6,943 bases of DNA from Lentisphaerota bacterium (GCA_012799755.1 JAAZKQ010000506.1:1-6943), one strand, 5' to 3'; counted from the stretch's first letter, positions 1 through 6,542 are shown. Made by a program: numbers and translations. Notes: a model not told the origin generated them from the sequence alone.

Positions 1-563
1 CTGGGCCGCTTGACTTCCCATGTGTAGCCGTTGCGGAGCCAGTTGTCAGGCTCTTCCATCTGGGCGCCATTGACGATTTTTTGCTTGAAGATGCCATATT
101 CATAGCGGAGGCCATAGCCTCGGCATGGCAGCTTCATGGTGGCCATGGAATCCATGAAGCAGGCGGCCAGGCGCCCGAGTCCGCCGTTGCCGAGACCGGC
201 GTCGGTTTCAATGTCACGGATTTTTTCCCAGCTGAGATCCTTGTCATTGAGGACCTCATGGGCTTCTTTTTCGAGCTGGAGGTTTTGGATGTAGGTGCTG
301 AGGAGTCTGCCGATGAGGAATTCCAGTGACAGGTAGTAGACCCGTTTGACATTGGCGTGACGGTAGGCGTCCTGAGTATCAATCCAGCGTTCGACGAGGC
401 GGTCTCGGATGGCGAGTGAAAATGCGAGGTACCTATCCAAATCGGTGAGATAGTCAGTGCTGGTGGCGAGGGTGTACCTTAAGTGCCGCTCGAAGTCATT
501 GCGGAGGCCTTCGGCATCCATCTGGATACGGGACCGACCAGCGTTAGCTTTTTTATCGTTCAT
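1..563 (-). CDS. glgP: Glycogen/alpha-glucan phosphorylase, N-terminal 187 residues (runs off left edge)
   Basis: The gene encodes the start of a PLP-dependent glycogen phosphorylase (GT35), which releases glucose-1-phosphate from alpha-1,4-glucan in the cytoplasm. Translating the minus strand from the ATG at 563 gives 187 residues with no stop before the window edge; the family is usually about 800-850 residues, so roughly three quarters lie outside. Visible family signatures are YYLSLEFLIGR (residues 76-86), GLGNGGLGRLAACFMDS (123-139) and YGLRYEYGIFKQ (150-161), followed by EEPDNWL. The PLP lysine is in the missing C-terminal part. The start is supported by GGAG about 9 nt upstream and by an N-terminus matching the family just after it. 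It follows ruvC on the same strand across a 262-nt gap that contains a repeat array, so it probably has its own promoter. The family is certain; the exact glucan preference is not. Confidence 0.96.
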   Translation of the reverse strand, partial: MNDKKANAGRSRIQMDAEGLRNDFERHLRYTLATSTDYLTDLDRYLAFSLAIRDRLVERWIDTQDAYRHANVKRVYYLSLEFLIGRLLSTYIQNLQLEKEAHEVLNDKDLSWEKIRDIETDAGLGNGGLGRLAACFMDSMATMKLPCRGYGLRYEYGIFKQKIVNGAQMEEPDNWLRNGYTWEVKRP

Positions 564-591
564 AGTTGTTTTCTCCATTTGGGTGAAACGT

Positions 592-622
592 ATAATATGC
601 TTCATAAGTAGCGCACATACAA
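592..622 (-). promoter_or_regulatory. Weak candidate promoter for glgP with an overlapping palindrome
   Basis: On the minus strand, TTGTAT (617-622) and TATTAT (592-597) are separated by 19 nt, about 30 nt upstream of the glgP start. The spacing is longer than ideal. An alternative -10, CATATT, gives 17 nt but a poorer match. A short inverted repeat, CAAGGG-N7-CCCTTG (620-638), touches the -35 and could be an operator. This is pattern inference only. Confidence 0.3.
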
Positions 623-663
623 GGGGGAAAGTCCCTTGGAGGGGGAATCTTTGGGAATCGGTG

Positions 664-742
664 GTGGACTCTGTGGACAGGGTGGACAAGGTGGACTCTG
701 TGGACGGGGTGGACGGGACATGCCGTCGTCCATAGCGTCCAT
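664..742. repeat. 9-nt-period GTGGAC array followed by inverted GTCCAT units
   Basis: GTGGAC occurs six times with an exact 9-nt period, at 664, 673, 682, 691, 700 and 709, each followed by a variable triplet. After a 10-nt link (acatgccgtc) the near-inverse unit GTCCAT occurs at 728 and 737, also 9 nt apart. The array therefore has a GTGGAC arm and a GTCCAT arm able to pair partly. The same link and GTCCAT arm recur near 6908-6943. Because 9 is a multiple of three, any open frame through it reads as repeated Val-Asp-X, but there is no credible gene. The rest of the glgP-ruvC gap (743-825) shows nothing recognisable and no T-tailed terminator. Confidence 0.85.
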
Positions 743-825
743 AATTCCGTCGCTTACAGGCGGCGCAGCAAGTGCTTGGGGCGGGGCGGCCGGCAACCGA
801 TGGCACCTGGCCTGCTGGGGCGGTA

Positions 826-1461
826 TCAGATGGTGTTTGGCAGGCCGAGCCCTTGGGCGATGGTCAGGCCTTGGGCATGGCAGAGCGCGAGGGCCAAGGC
901 GTCCGTGGAGTCCAGGGCGATTTGTTCTGTGTGGATGTTGAGGAATTGGGCGACGAGCAGCGCCACCTGTTGTTTGCTTGCGTTGCCAAAGCCGCAGATG
1001 GATTGTTTGACGCGGCGGGGCGCGTATTCAAAGACGGGTAGTTCATGTTCGGCAAGGACGGCGATGACGGCGCCGCGGGCGGAGCCGAGGACCATGGCGG
1101 TGCGGACGTTTTTGCAGTAGAAGGCGCCCTCAATGACGGCGACTTGCGGGTGGTAGAGCTCGACGAGCTCGCGGATGCCGCCGGCCAGGCGGCGCAGGCA
1201 TTGGCTGATGGGGTCTTTGTTTTGGTTGCGGATGACGCCGCAATCAACGGCGCTGAGTTTGTTGCCATGGACGTCAATCAGGCCCCAGCCGGTGCAGCGC
1301 AGGGCGGTGTCAATGCCGAGGACGCGCTGTTGGGGGGCTGTCTTCGACGGGACTGGGCTGGGGGCACGCTTGGCAGGACTTACTGCAGCAGAGTCTGTTG
1401 CCGCGGGGCCCTTGGTCATGGCGAGCCACTTTTCCAGTTGTTCCTGATTGCGAATGCGCAT
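826..1461 (-). CDS. ruvC: Crossover junction endodeoxyribonuclease RuvC with N-terminal extension
   Basis: This is a Holliday-junction resolvase, which in the RuvABC system nicks four-way junctions symmetrically during recombinational repair. Of 211 residues, about 47 onward align with RuvC. The four catalytic acidic residues are present: D51 in VLGIDTALRCTG, E111 in VAVIEGAFYCKN, and D184 and D187 in ALDSTDALALALCH. F114 matches E. coli F69, and K152 and K163 match K107 and K118. Residues 1-46 are an extension not found in E. coli RuvC (173 aa): a short charged helix-like start (MRIRNQEQLEKWLAMTKG) and a Pro/Ala/Ser-rich linker. The ribosome site upstream of 1461 is weak, so a shorter start at Met15 is possible. 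No ruvA or ruvB is adjacent. It lies 74 nt downstream of the MFS gene on the same strand with no terminator between, so it may be co-transcribed. Confidence 0.94.
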   Translation of the reverse strand: MRIRNQEQLEKWLAMTKGPAATDSAAVSPAKRAPSPVPSKTAPQQRVLGIDTALRCTGWGLIDVHGNKLSAVDCGVIRNQNKDPISQCLRRLAGGIRELVELYHPQVAVIEGAFYCKNVRTAMVLGSARGAVIAVLAEHELPVFEYAPRRVKQSICGFGNASKQQVALLVAQFLNIHTEQIALDSTDALALALCHAQGLTIAQGLGLPNTI

Positions 1462-1535
1462 GGATGTCTGCTTCTTGCCGGGGCGGGACGATGAAAGGCC
1501 GGGATATCTGGTGAATACTATAGCGCCACCCCCGG

Positions 1536-2855
1536 CTACTGCGCCCGTCTGTGTCCGTCATGACGATGGCGGTAGAGCCAGAGCAGGCAGAAGAAGGAGC
1601 AGACGGGGAAGATGCTGCTGCCGAGGATGGCGGCGCGAAGCCCGAGTTGTTCAAGGCTGATGCCGAGCTGCGTGGCCAGCTTGACCATGGCTTGGTGCTG
1701 AGGGAGCAGGTCAGCAATGAGGCTGGTGAAATAGGGCCCGATGGACGCGCCGCAGTCGCCGCCGGCGGCAAGGATGGCGAACATGGCGGTGCCGGCCAAG
1801 GGGAAGCGTGCCGCGCTGATGGACAGGGCGCCGGGCCAGAGCATGCTGACAGCCAGGCCGCTGAGGGCGCAAAGCAGCAAGGTGAGCAGGGGAAAGATCG
1901 AAAGAGAGAGGCCAATGTAGCAGATGATTGCGAGAGCACTGCCGGCGATCATGACAAGGTTGACGTTGAAACGTGCGCCATAGCAGCCATAGATGGCGCG
2001 GCCGGCGCCCATCATGCTCGCGAAGGTGCAGACGCCGGCGATATCGCCGATGACCTTGGGCAGCTCCATCACTTTTTCGAGATAGGCCGAAATCCACTGC
2101 GCGAGAATTAGTTCGGTGGCGCCGCCGACGAGGATAGCCGCGAGGGCGACATGGAAAAAGGGCACGCGGAGGATTTGGGTGAGGCCCTGTTTCTGGTCTT
2201 CGGGCACGACGGGCGCCAACGGCGCATGGTAGAAAAGGAGCGCGTCAATGGCGGGGAGGATGAGCCATAGGGCCACGATCCACTGCCAACGTTCGGCGCC
2301 GAGGACGAAAAGGAGCAGGGTGGTGATCAGGACGACGCCCACTTGTCCCCAGCAGTAGAAGGAATGCAGGAGGCTCATGGCGGCGGCCTTGGCGTCCGAC
2401 GGCACAGCGTTGACAATGGGACTCAGCAGCACTTCGAGCAGGCCGCCGGCGCCGGAGAAGATGACGGTGCCGACAACGAATCCCGGGTAGGGATTCTTGG
2501 GCAGGAAAGTGGGCGCAAGAGCGAAAATGGCGAAGCCGAGGATGGCCAGGAAAGGCGTGACCATGATGAAGGGCCGATAGCCGAAACGGTCAACCGGATG
2601 ACTGAGGACGAGGTCCACGGTCAGTTGTGTCACGAAGTTGATTAGCACCAACAGGCCGAGCTGCTGATAGCTGAGGCCGTACATTTCCCGTAATGGTATG
2701 AAGAGGATAGGAGTGAGATTGATTACGAGGGCTTGCACGACGAAGCCCAGATAGCAGGCATGGATGGTGAGGCGGTAGTTGTTGTTGTCAGGCGGCGGCG
2801 CATTGGCGAGGGGCGCTTCAGTCGGCTTGTCGGTGTGTGCGTCATTACAAGTCAT
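1536..2855 (-). CDS. Major facilitator superfamily transporter, substrate unknown
   Basis: This 439-residue inner-membrane secondary transporter is of normal MFS length, with about twelve hydrophobic segments beginning near residue 32 (ACYLGFVVQALVINL). The loop between the second and third segments has the family motif A in the form HPVDRFGYRP (86-95; D89, R90). The N-terminal ~27 residues are polar (Asn/Pro-rich) and cytoplasmic, and the C-terminus ends in a basic tail, WLYRHRHDGHRR. The general look resembles FucP-like sugar-permease relatives, but no substrate can be assigned from sequence. The next internal Met is at 58, inside the first transmembrane hairpin, so the ATG at 2855 is the reasonable start, although its ribosome site is weak. 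A terminator from the upstream DUF481 gene and a candidate promoter lie just before it; ruvC follows 74 nt downstream. Confidence 0.9.
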   Translation of the reverse strand: MTCNDAHTDKPTEAPLANAPPPDNNNYRLTIHACYLGFVVQALVINLTPILFIPLREMYGLSYQQLGLLVLINFVTQLTVDLVLSHPVDRFGYRPFIMVTPFLAILGFAIFALAPTFLPKNPYPGFVVGTVIFSGAGGLLEVLLSPIVNAVPSDAKAAAMSLLHSFYCWGQVGVVLITTLLLFVLGAERWQWIVALWLILPAIDALLFYHAPLAPVVPEDQKQGLTQILRVPFFHVALAAILVGGATELILAQWISAYLEKVMELPKVIGDIAGVCTFASMMGAGRAIYGCYGARFNVNLVMIAGSALAIICYIGLSLSIFPLLTLLLCALSGLAVSMLWPGALSISAARFPLAGTAMFAILAAGGDCGASIGPYFTSLIADLLPQHQAMVKLATQLGISLEQLGLRAAILGSSIFPVCSFFCLLWLYRHRHDGHRRAQ

Positions 2856-2912
2856 GGCGGTTCCAGGGGTATGGCGACGGCGACGGCGTAGGGCTGGCTG
2901 CGGCGCGACGGA

Positions 2913-2940
2913 ATCATAAATCGGCGCGGATAAAAAGCAA
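2913..2940 (-). promoter_or_regulatory. Candidate sigma70-type promoter for the MFS-ruvC pair
   Basis: On the minus strand TTGCTT (2935-2940) and TATGAT (2913-2918) are 16 nt apart. It lies just past the terminator of the preceding gene and gives a leader of about 50 nt before the MFS start at 2855. The -10 matches 5/6 of consensus, the -35 only 3/6. Confidence 0.45.
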
Positions 2941-2953
2941 CGGCGGCAGCCTG

Positions 2954-2996
2954 AAAAAAGTGCGCCCGGCGGGCTGCTGGCAGCCTTGCCGGGCGC
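2954..2996 (-). terminator. Intrinsic terminator of the DUF481 gene
   Basis: Read on the minus strand, GCGCCCGGC pairs with GCCGGGCGC (outer 9-bp stem, 2988-2996 with 2962-2970), enclosing a second stem, GGCTG-CCAG-CAGCC. The hairpin is followed after two bases by six T (2954-2959). It starts 29 nt after the DUF481 stop codon. This is the only clear rho-independent terminator in the window. Confidence 0.9.
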
Positions 2997-3024
2997 GGGA
3001 TGAAATCAGCGGGCTGTAGCTGTC

Positions 3025-4065
3025 TTACTTCCAGCTGTAGACGAGTTGGCCGAAGTAGGTGGTGTCAAGGCGATCAACATCATCGCTGACCCGGCTGTTG
3101 TAGTCGTTGCTGATGCCGAGGCGGATGAACCAGTTCTTGGTATTGCCGATGGGAATGCTGAGAGCGCTTTCGTGGAAGATGCGGTAGTCATGAATGCTGT
3201 CGAAAGTGGGGGTGTAGGTGATGTCGGTGGTCAAGCGCCCCCAGTCTTGCAGCTTGATGTTGTGGTGGTAACCGAAGTCCAAGCCGAGACTACTGTCGTC
3301 ATCCTGGTCATCGTCGTAGGTCTTGTACTGGTAGCTGAGACCGGTACGGAGGCGGATGGTGAAGTCTTTCTTATCAGCTATGTAGTAGCCGTAACCGGCG
3401 ACGCCGGTGAAGTAGAAATCAATATTGTTGATCTCGTCGTGCTCAAGCTCAGTACGGGTGTACCAGGAGTGCTTGCTGGCCTTGATGCGGTGCTCATAGT
3501 CAGCGCCGACGATAATTTCCTGCTCGTTTTCGACGCTGTTTTCACGGGCATAGCGGCCCTTGAGGTAGAGCAGCAACTTGTCGCTGGGGCCGGTGAGGGT
3601 GCCCTTGAGGTTGGCGCCGATGCCGAATTTCTCCGTGTTGCCTGTCTTGCCGGCGATATTCAAGCCGGCTTCGTAGGCCCAGGCGCGCGCAGCCGGCGGC
3701 GGCGGAATGGTGGGGTCGGCGGCGCCGACGGGCCAGATGGCAACGACGTCGCTCATGGGCAACTGGATTTGGCCGAGCTCGCTGGTGATGCTGGCCTTGC
3801 CATCGCCGGCTGGGGTGATAACGGCAGAGGTCTTCTTGCCATCGGCGGTGTTGACCATGACGGGTTGATCGCTGGTCATGGTCGCGACGTGGGCGCGGTC
3901 AATGCTGAGTTCGCCGGCAAAATCCGTGGTGATTTTTACTTTGCCGCCGTGGACCTGTAACTTGCTGCCCTTGATGACGCTGCCGTTCTTCAACACGATC
4001 TGGTCGGCCCGGGCGCCCTGCATGGCCAATGCCAGAATGACTAGTCCCGCAAAAAACTTCTTCAT
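3025..4065 (-). CDS. DUF481 family outer-membrane beta-barrel protein (YdiY-like), secreted
   Basis: This 346-residue protein begins with a classic Sec signal peptide (KK, hydrophobic core FAGLVILALAM, cleavage after ARA at residue 20). Residues 21-115 form a beta-rich N-terminal part starting DQIVLKNGSVIKGSKL, typical of the region before the barrel in this family. A Pro-rich linker, TIPPPPAAR, follows, then a C-terminal DUF481 region (about 131-346) with alternating aromatic/polar strands and the ends YGYYIADKKDFTIRLRTGLS and TTYFGQLVYSWK. The family is predicted to sit in the outer membrane; its function is unknown, with salt-induced YdiY of E. coli the best-known relative. The start is fixed by AGGAG five to six nt upstream of the ATG. 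It is probably monocistronic, with a promoter at 4134-4161 and a strong terminator at 2954-2996. Confidence 0.92.
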   Translation of the reverse strand: MKKFFAGLVILALAMQGARADQIVLKNGSVIKGSKLQVHGGKVKITTDFAGELSIDRAHVATMTSDQPVMVNTADGKKTSAVITPAGDGKASITSELGQIQLPMSDVVAIWPVGAADPTIPPPPAARAWAYEAGLNIAGKTGNTEKFGIGANLKGTLTGPSDKLLLYLKGRYARENSVENEQEIIVGADYEHRIKASKHSWYTRTELEHDEINNIDFYFTGVAGYGYYIADKKDFTIRLRTGLSYQYKTYDDDQDDDSSLGLDFGYHHNIKLQDWGRLTTDITYTPTFDSIHDYRIFHESALSIPIGNTKNWFIRLGISNDYNSRVSDDVDRLDTTYFGQLVYSWK

Positions 4066-4133
4066 TACAACTCCTGTTTTTTGATCCAGTTATGTCGTGG
4101 ATATTACGCATTTGTCCTGATTTGGAAACTATA

Positions 4134-4161
4134 AATATATAGCAAAAACGGTTATTTACAA
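4134..4161 (-). promoter_or_regulatory. Candidate promoter of the DUF481 gene
   Basis: On the minus strand TTGTAA (4156-4161) and TATATT (4134-4139) are 16 nt apart in a locally AT-rich stretch within otherwise GC-rich DNA. This gives a leader of about 60 nt before the start at 4065. A nearby TATAGT is an alternative -10. A conserved palindrome lies just upstream. Confidence 0.55.
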
Positions 4162-4176
4162 CATCATCGCGCTCTC

Positions 4177-4211
4177 TCAATGGCTGGGGCGTAACCGGTC
4201 AGCCATTGATA
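4177..4211. promoter_or_regulatory. Palindromic upstream element containing the GTAACCGGTC motif, copy 1
   Basis: A perfect 10-bp inverted repeat, TCAATGGCTG-N13-CAGCCATTGA (4177-4186 and 4200-4209), overlaps a motif starting GTAACCGGTC at 4191 and ending ATTGATA at 4211. The motif recurs at 6661-6681 with about 19 of 21 matches. Here its left edge is 29 nt upstream of the DUF481 -35 box, at 6661 it is 30 nt upstream of the kinase -35 box, in the same orientation. It could be an activator or operator site, or the edge of a repeat element. Confidence 0.55.
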
Positions 4212-4213
4212 AA

Positions 4214-4236
4214 GTGGACATTGTGGACTTGTGGAC
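4214..4236. repeat. GTGGAC short array, copy 2
   Basis: GTGGAC occurs at 4214, 4223 and 4231 (spacing 9, then 8). It is a shorter version of the array at 664-717 and follows directly after the GTAACCGGTC motif. No GTCCAT arm accompanies it here. Confidence 0.75.
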
Positions 4237-4265
4237 AAGCCGCTGTTTCCTGTCTGTTCGGTGGA

Positions 4266-4334
4266 ACCAAGCGCGCCTGTTTTCCGGCTGTGTTGCGGGC
4301 TTGCAGCCCGTAGTGTGACATGACCCCGCAAACG
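4266..4334 (-). repeat. ~70-nt hairpin module, inverted copy of 6806-6876
   Basis: The reverse complement of this stretch matches 6806-6876 at roughly 85 percent by eye. Shared blocks are CGTTTGCGGGG, CATGTCACACT, CCGGAAAACAGG and CTTGGT. The centre is a hairpin, CGGGCT-TGC-AGCCCG (4296-4310); the other copy has the same stem lengthened, with a different loop. In both copies a GTGGAC/GTCCAY array lies beyond the CTTGGT end. No protein is encoded. It resembles a small non-autonomous palindromic repeat. Confidence 0.8.
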
Positions 4335-4361
4335 GCGCCAAGCAGCCGAGAAGCGGCAGAA

Positions 4362-4517
4362 GCGCTGAAAGCGCAAAACATACCAACCCAGGGCAAGCGC
4401 ACTGAAGCTGTGTGCCGCCCTGGGTGGGGCATCCCGCCGAAATTGCACCCTGTGAGGGTGCGACATAGCAAACACGAAAGATGGGGTGTTGTCCAAAGAA
4501 TGACCGCTTGCCCCACC
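4362..4517. repeat. Chain of strong hairpins upstream of the permease gene
   Basis: No gene is seen in 4237-4630; instead there is ordered secondary structure. GCGCT-GAA-AGCGC lies at 4362-4374. ACCCAGGGC (4386-4394) pairs with GCCCTGGGT (4417-4425), with an inner GCGCAC/GTGTGC stem carrying one G-T pair. GCACCCT-GTG-AGGGTGC lies at 4445-4461. A 9-bp pair, GGTGGGGCA (4423-4431) with TGCCCCACC (4509-4517), closes the second half as an outer stem and competes with the second hairpin. I recall similar hairpin strings dispersed in PVC-type genomes, but cannot verify this. It could be a repeat element or a structured RNA. Confidence 0.65.
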
Positions 4518-4592
4518 GCCTCGTGCCGGCTGGTGCAGGGAACTGCATTCTTGCGTCGGCGGGTTACATTAAGTTTTCATTTATGCGTGGTT

Positions 4593-4613
4593 TGCGCTGA
4601 CGACTGTAGCGCA
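4593..4613 (+). promoter_or_regulatory. Small hairpin just before the permease ribosome-binding site
   Basis: TGCGCT-N9-AGCGCA can form a 6-bp stem ending about 7 nt before the GGAGAGG ribosome site (4620-4626) of the permease. It might influence translation. No convincing promoter was found for this gene; TTGCGT at 4551 with TTTCAT at 4575 (18-nt spacer) is the best but weak. Confidence 0.3.
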
Positions 4614-4630
4614 GCTGCTGGAGAGGACTT

Positions 4631-5683
4631 GTGGAGCGACTCGACTATTTCATCCGCCGCTTGCTATTGATCTTTCCGACCTTCATCGGCATCACCTTCC
4701 TGTGTTTCGCGGTGATTCAATTCGTGCCGGGCGGGCCAGTGGAGCAGGCACTGATGCGTATGCGCGGTGGCGGCGTGGGTGGAGAAAGCGCGGTGACAGC
4801 CAGCGAGGCGTCAGCCGCTATTTCAGCCGAGCAGCGTGAGGCCCTGCGGCGACATTTCGGTTTTGATCAGCCCTTTCTGCGGCGTTACTGGCGCTGGCTG
4901 GTGCAGGACCGCGTGGGTATGCGCATGCCGTCATACAAATTTCCCAACAAAAGCGCCTGGGCGCTGATCAGCGAACGCTTCCCGGTATCGCTGGTATTTG
5001 GCATTACGGGCTTTCTGCTGAGTTACCTGATCTGCATACCCCTGGGCATGCTCAAGGCCCTGCGGCACGGTGGCGTGTTTGACATCGCATCAAGCGTGAT
5101 CGTCTTCGTGGGCTACGCCATACCCGCTTTTGCGCTGGGTATGTTGCTGAAGATGCTTTTTTGCGGCACGGTGGAGTCCATGTGGGACATCCTGCCGGCC
5201 ACGGGCTTCCATTCCGCCAACTACGCTGAATTGAGCTTTGCCGGTAAAGCCATGGATATTTTTCGGCACATGCTGTTGCCGGTGCTCTGCTACGTGGTCG
5301 GCAATTTTGCGGTGCTGACCCTCTTGATGAAGAATTCGCTGCTGGAGCAGATCAACAGCGATTATGTGCGGACGGTTTACGCCAAGGGCGCCGGCACCTG
5401 GCGGGTGCTGCTCGGCCACGTTCTGCGCAATGCGCTCATACCCATTGCAACGGGCTTCGGCAGTGTCCTCACCCTGATGTTCGCCGGCTCAGTCATCATT
5501 GAGCGCGTCTTCGAAATACCCGGCATGGGCAGTCTGAGCATGGAGGCCATTGTCGGCCGCGACTACCCGGTATTTATGGGCGTGCTGGCCTTGACCTCCA
5601 TACTCGGATTGCTGGGCAATGTCCTTTCCGATTTCTGCTACGTGCTGATTGATCCGCGCATTTCCTTCAAGGGCAATGGCTGA
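4631..5683 (+). CDS. yejB: YejB-type oligopeptide ABC transporter permease, orphan
   Basis: This 350-residue inner-membrane permease subunit belongs to the peptide/nickel (DppB/OppB) family, close to YejB of the YejABEF oligopeptide importer (364 aa in E. coli). Features include the N-terminal FIRRLLLIFPTFIGITFLCF segment, the QFVPGGPVEQAL motif (30-41), the YejB-like insert rich in Gly/Ala/Ser before FGFDQPFLRRYW (76-87), and the cytoplasmic EAA loop DYVRTVYAKGAGTWRVLLG (244-262) that contacts the ATPase. The end, DPRISFKG, is also typical. The start is GTG, supported by GGAGAGG upstream. Normally yejB is next to the binding protein, a second permease (yejE) and an ATPase (yejF). Here an apparently non-coding repeat block precedes it and an opposite-strand gene follows after 8 nt, so the partners must lie elsewhere. 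Confidence 0.9.
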   Translation: MERLDYFIRRLLLIFPTFIGITFLCFAVIQFVPGGPVEQALMRMRGGGVGGESAVTASEASAAISAEQREALRRHFGFDQPFLRRYWRWLVQDRVGMRMPSYKFPNKSAWALISERFPVSLVFGITGFLLSYLICIPLGMLKALRHGGVFDIASSVIVFVGYAIPAFALGMLLKMLFCGTVESMWDILPATGFHSANYAELSFAGKAMDIFRHMLLPVLCYVVGNFAVLTLLMKNSLLEQINSDYVRTVYAKGAGTWRVLLGHVLRNALIPIATGFGSVLTLMFAGSVIIERVFEIPGMGSLSMEAIVGRDYPVFMGVLALTSILGLLGNVLSDFCYVLIDPRISFKGNG

Positions 5684-5691
5684 CGATTGCG

Positions 5692-6501
5692 TTAGACACC
5701 CATGCGACCGATGCGGATATTGCAGTTGACCCGTTTCAGACCATCAATCAGCGCTTCTTTTTTGGCTTTGTCAATGATGTCCTGCGAGTAGGCGATGCCG
5801 TTGAGGGTCACTTCGCCGTTATGGCACTCTGCTTCCAAGAAGAAGATGGGCAGTTGACACTCCGTCAGCAGACGTCGCACAACCGCTTGCCCTAGCGCGA
5901 GATTTTCGACCATTTCCTTGCCGGCGGCGACCTGTTCCGGCGTTATCCGCTGTTCGACCAGCGTGCGAACAACAGCCACGATCTGCATCACTGTCAGGTC
6001 TTCCGTGTTGATGATCGCATGGTATGCGCAGGGGTCGCTCCAGTTGGCATCAAAGAAATAGCGGTTGAAGCCCGCGCGGTCACGGTCGTCCCTGGTGACC
6101 ATCTGCTTGGCTGTCTTATAGTCTACGCCCAGCTCTTTCTCAATGCGCTGTATCCGCGTTTCCTGTGGCGCAACCAGGCGCACGCTGATGACGCCGGGTA
6201 TGCCCCTGAAAAAGACCTGACTGCCCCGGCCGACAAAGATGCAGTTGCTCTTGCTGGCCTCGTCGTAGAATAGGCTCTTCAGACAGCGCACATAGTCTTC
6301 CATCGCTGTGGACAGCGCTGCGAAAATCCCGGGCTTCTTCTCGTCGTAGGCCTCGCGGTGCTTCTCTTCGACGCCCATGTCGCCAAGGCGCTCATCAACG
6401 ACCTTTTTGTCAATAAAACGGTAGTTGAGTTGCTTGGCCAATTCCTGAGCGACTTCGTCGCCCAGCGCGCCACGTTCTCGTGATAAGGTGATAATTGCCA
6501 T
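5692..6501 (-). CDS. Cytidylate-kinase-like protein with C-terminal BON-like domain
   Basis: The 269-residue product resembles the cytidylate kinase-like family (P-loop NMP kinase fold; in vivo substrate unproven). It starts MAIITLSRERGALGDEVAQE; the family's usual GSGG turn reads GALG (11-14) and there is no classical GKS/T. It continues through NYRFIDKKVV (26-35), IFVGRGSQVFFRG (88-100), SVRLVAPQETRIQRIEKELG (106-125) and the lid-like RDDRDRAGFNRYFFDANWSDP (137-157), ending with HAIINTEDLTV. Residues about 197-269 look like a BON domain: FLEAECHNGEVTLNGIAYS, then a helix and a closing strand, NCNIRIGRM. BON domains usually bind membranes or ligands. The start at 6501 is chosen because AGGAGG lies 6 nt upstream and the family match begins there; an upstream in-frame ATG (6672) would add 57 unrelated residues across a hairpin and promoter. 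It converges on the permease gene. Confidence 0.85.
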   Translation of the reverse strand: MAIITLSRERGALGDEVAQELAKQLNYRFIDKKVVDERLGDMGVEEKHREAYDEKKPGIFAALSTAMEDYVRCLKSLFYDEASKSNCIFVGRGSQVFFRGIPGVISVRLVAPQETRIQRIEKELGVDYKTAKQMVTRDDRDRAGFNRYFFDANWSDPCAYHAIINTEDLTVMQIVAVVRTLVEQRITPEQVAAGKEMVENLALGQAVVRRLLTECQLPIFFLEAECHNGEVTLNGIAYSQDIIDKAKKEALIDGLKRVNCNIRIGRMGV

Positions 6502-6507
6502 GCCACA

Positions 6508-6513
6508 CCTCCT
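6508..6513 (-). promoter_or_regulatory. Strong ribosome-binding site that fixes the kinase start
   Basis: A perfect AGGAGG on the minus strand sits 6 nt from the ATG at 6501. It is the best Shine-Dalgarno sequence in the window and rules against the longer upstream reading. Confidence 0.85.
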
Positions 6514-6542
6514 GTCGTTGATTCCGACCCAGTTTAGATTGT

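Noticed and set aside
591..596. Perfect TATAAT on the plus strand
   Set aside because: There is no acceptable -35 at 16-18 nt and no plus-strand gene downstream; more likely a chance result of the AT-rich glgP promoter.
664..742. Possible CRISPR array
   Set aside because: The repeat unit is 6 nt and the variable part 3 nt, far too short for repeats and spacers, and no cas genes are near.
457..941. Open frames encoding Val-Asp-X repeats across 457-735 and neighbouring frames
   Set aside because: The repetitive peptide is the translation of the 9-nt GTGGAC array, and one frame begins inside glgP on the wrong strand.
1045..2111. Plus-strand open frames opposite ruvC and the MFS gene (1045-1494, 1551-2111)
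   Set aside because: Both are low-complexity shadows of confidently identified minus-strand genes.
3046..3960. 304-codon open frame on the plus strand opposite the DUF481 gene
   Set aside because: It is fully antisense to a gene with a signal peptide, ribosome site and terminator. Its Val/Ala/Asp-rich translation is what GC-biased codon third positions produce in a shadow frame.
4229..4237. DnaA-box-like TTGTCCACA and similar words in the GTGGAC arrays, suggesting an origin
   Set aside because: The likeness comes from the repeat unit itself; there is no dnaA/dnaN context and no AT-rich unwinding region beside properly spaced boxes.
4164..4670. Several 100-codon open frames on both strands of the gap before the permease gene
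   Set aside because: They overlap palindromes in conflicting frames and show no protein family features.
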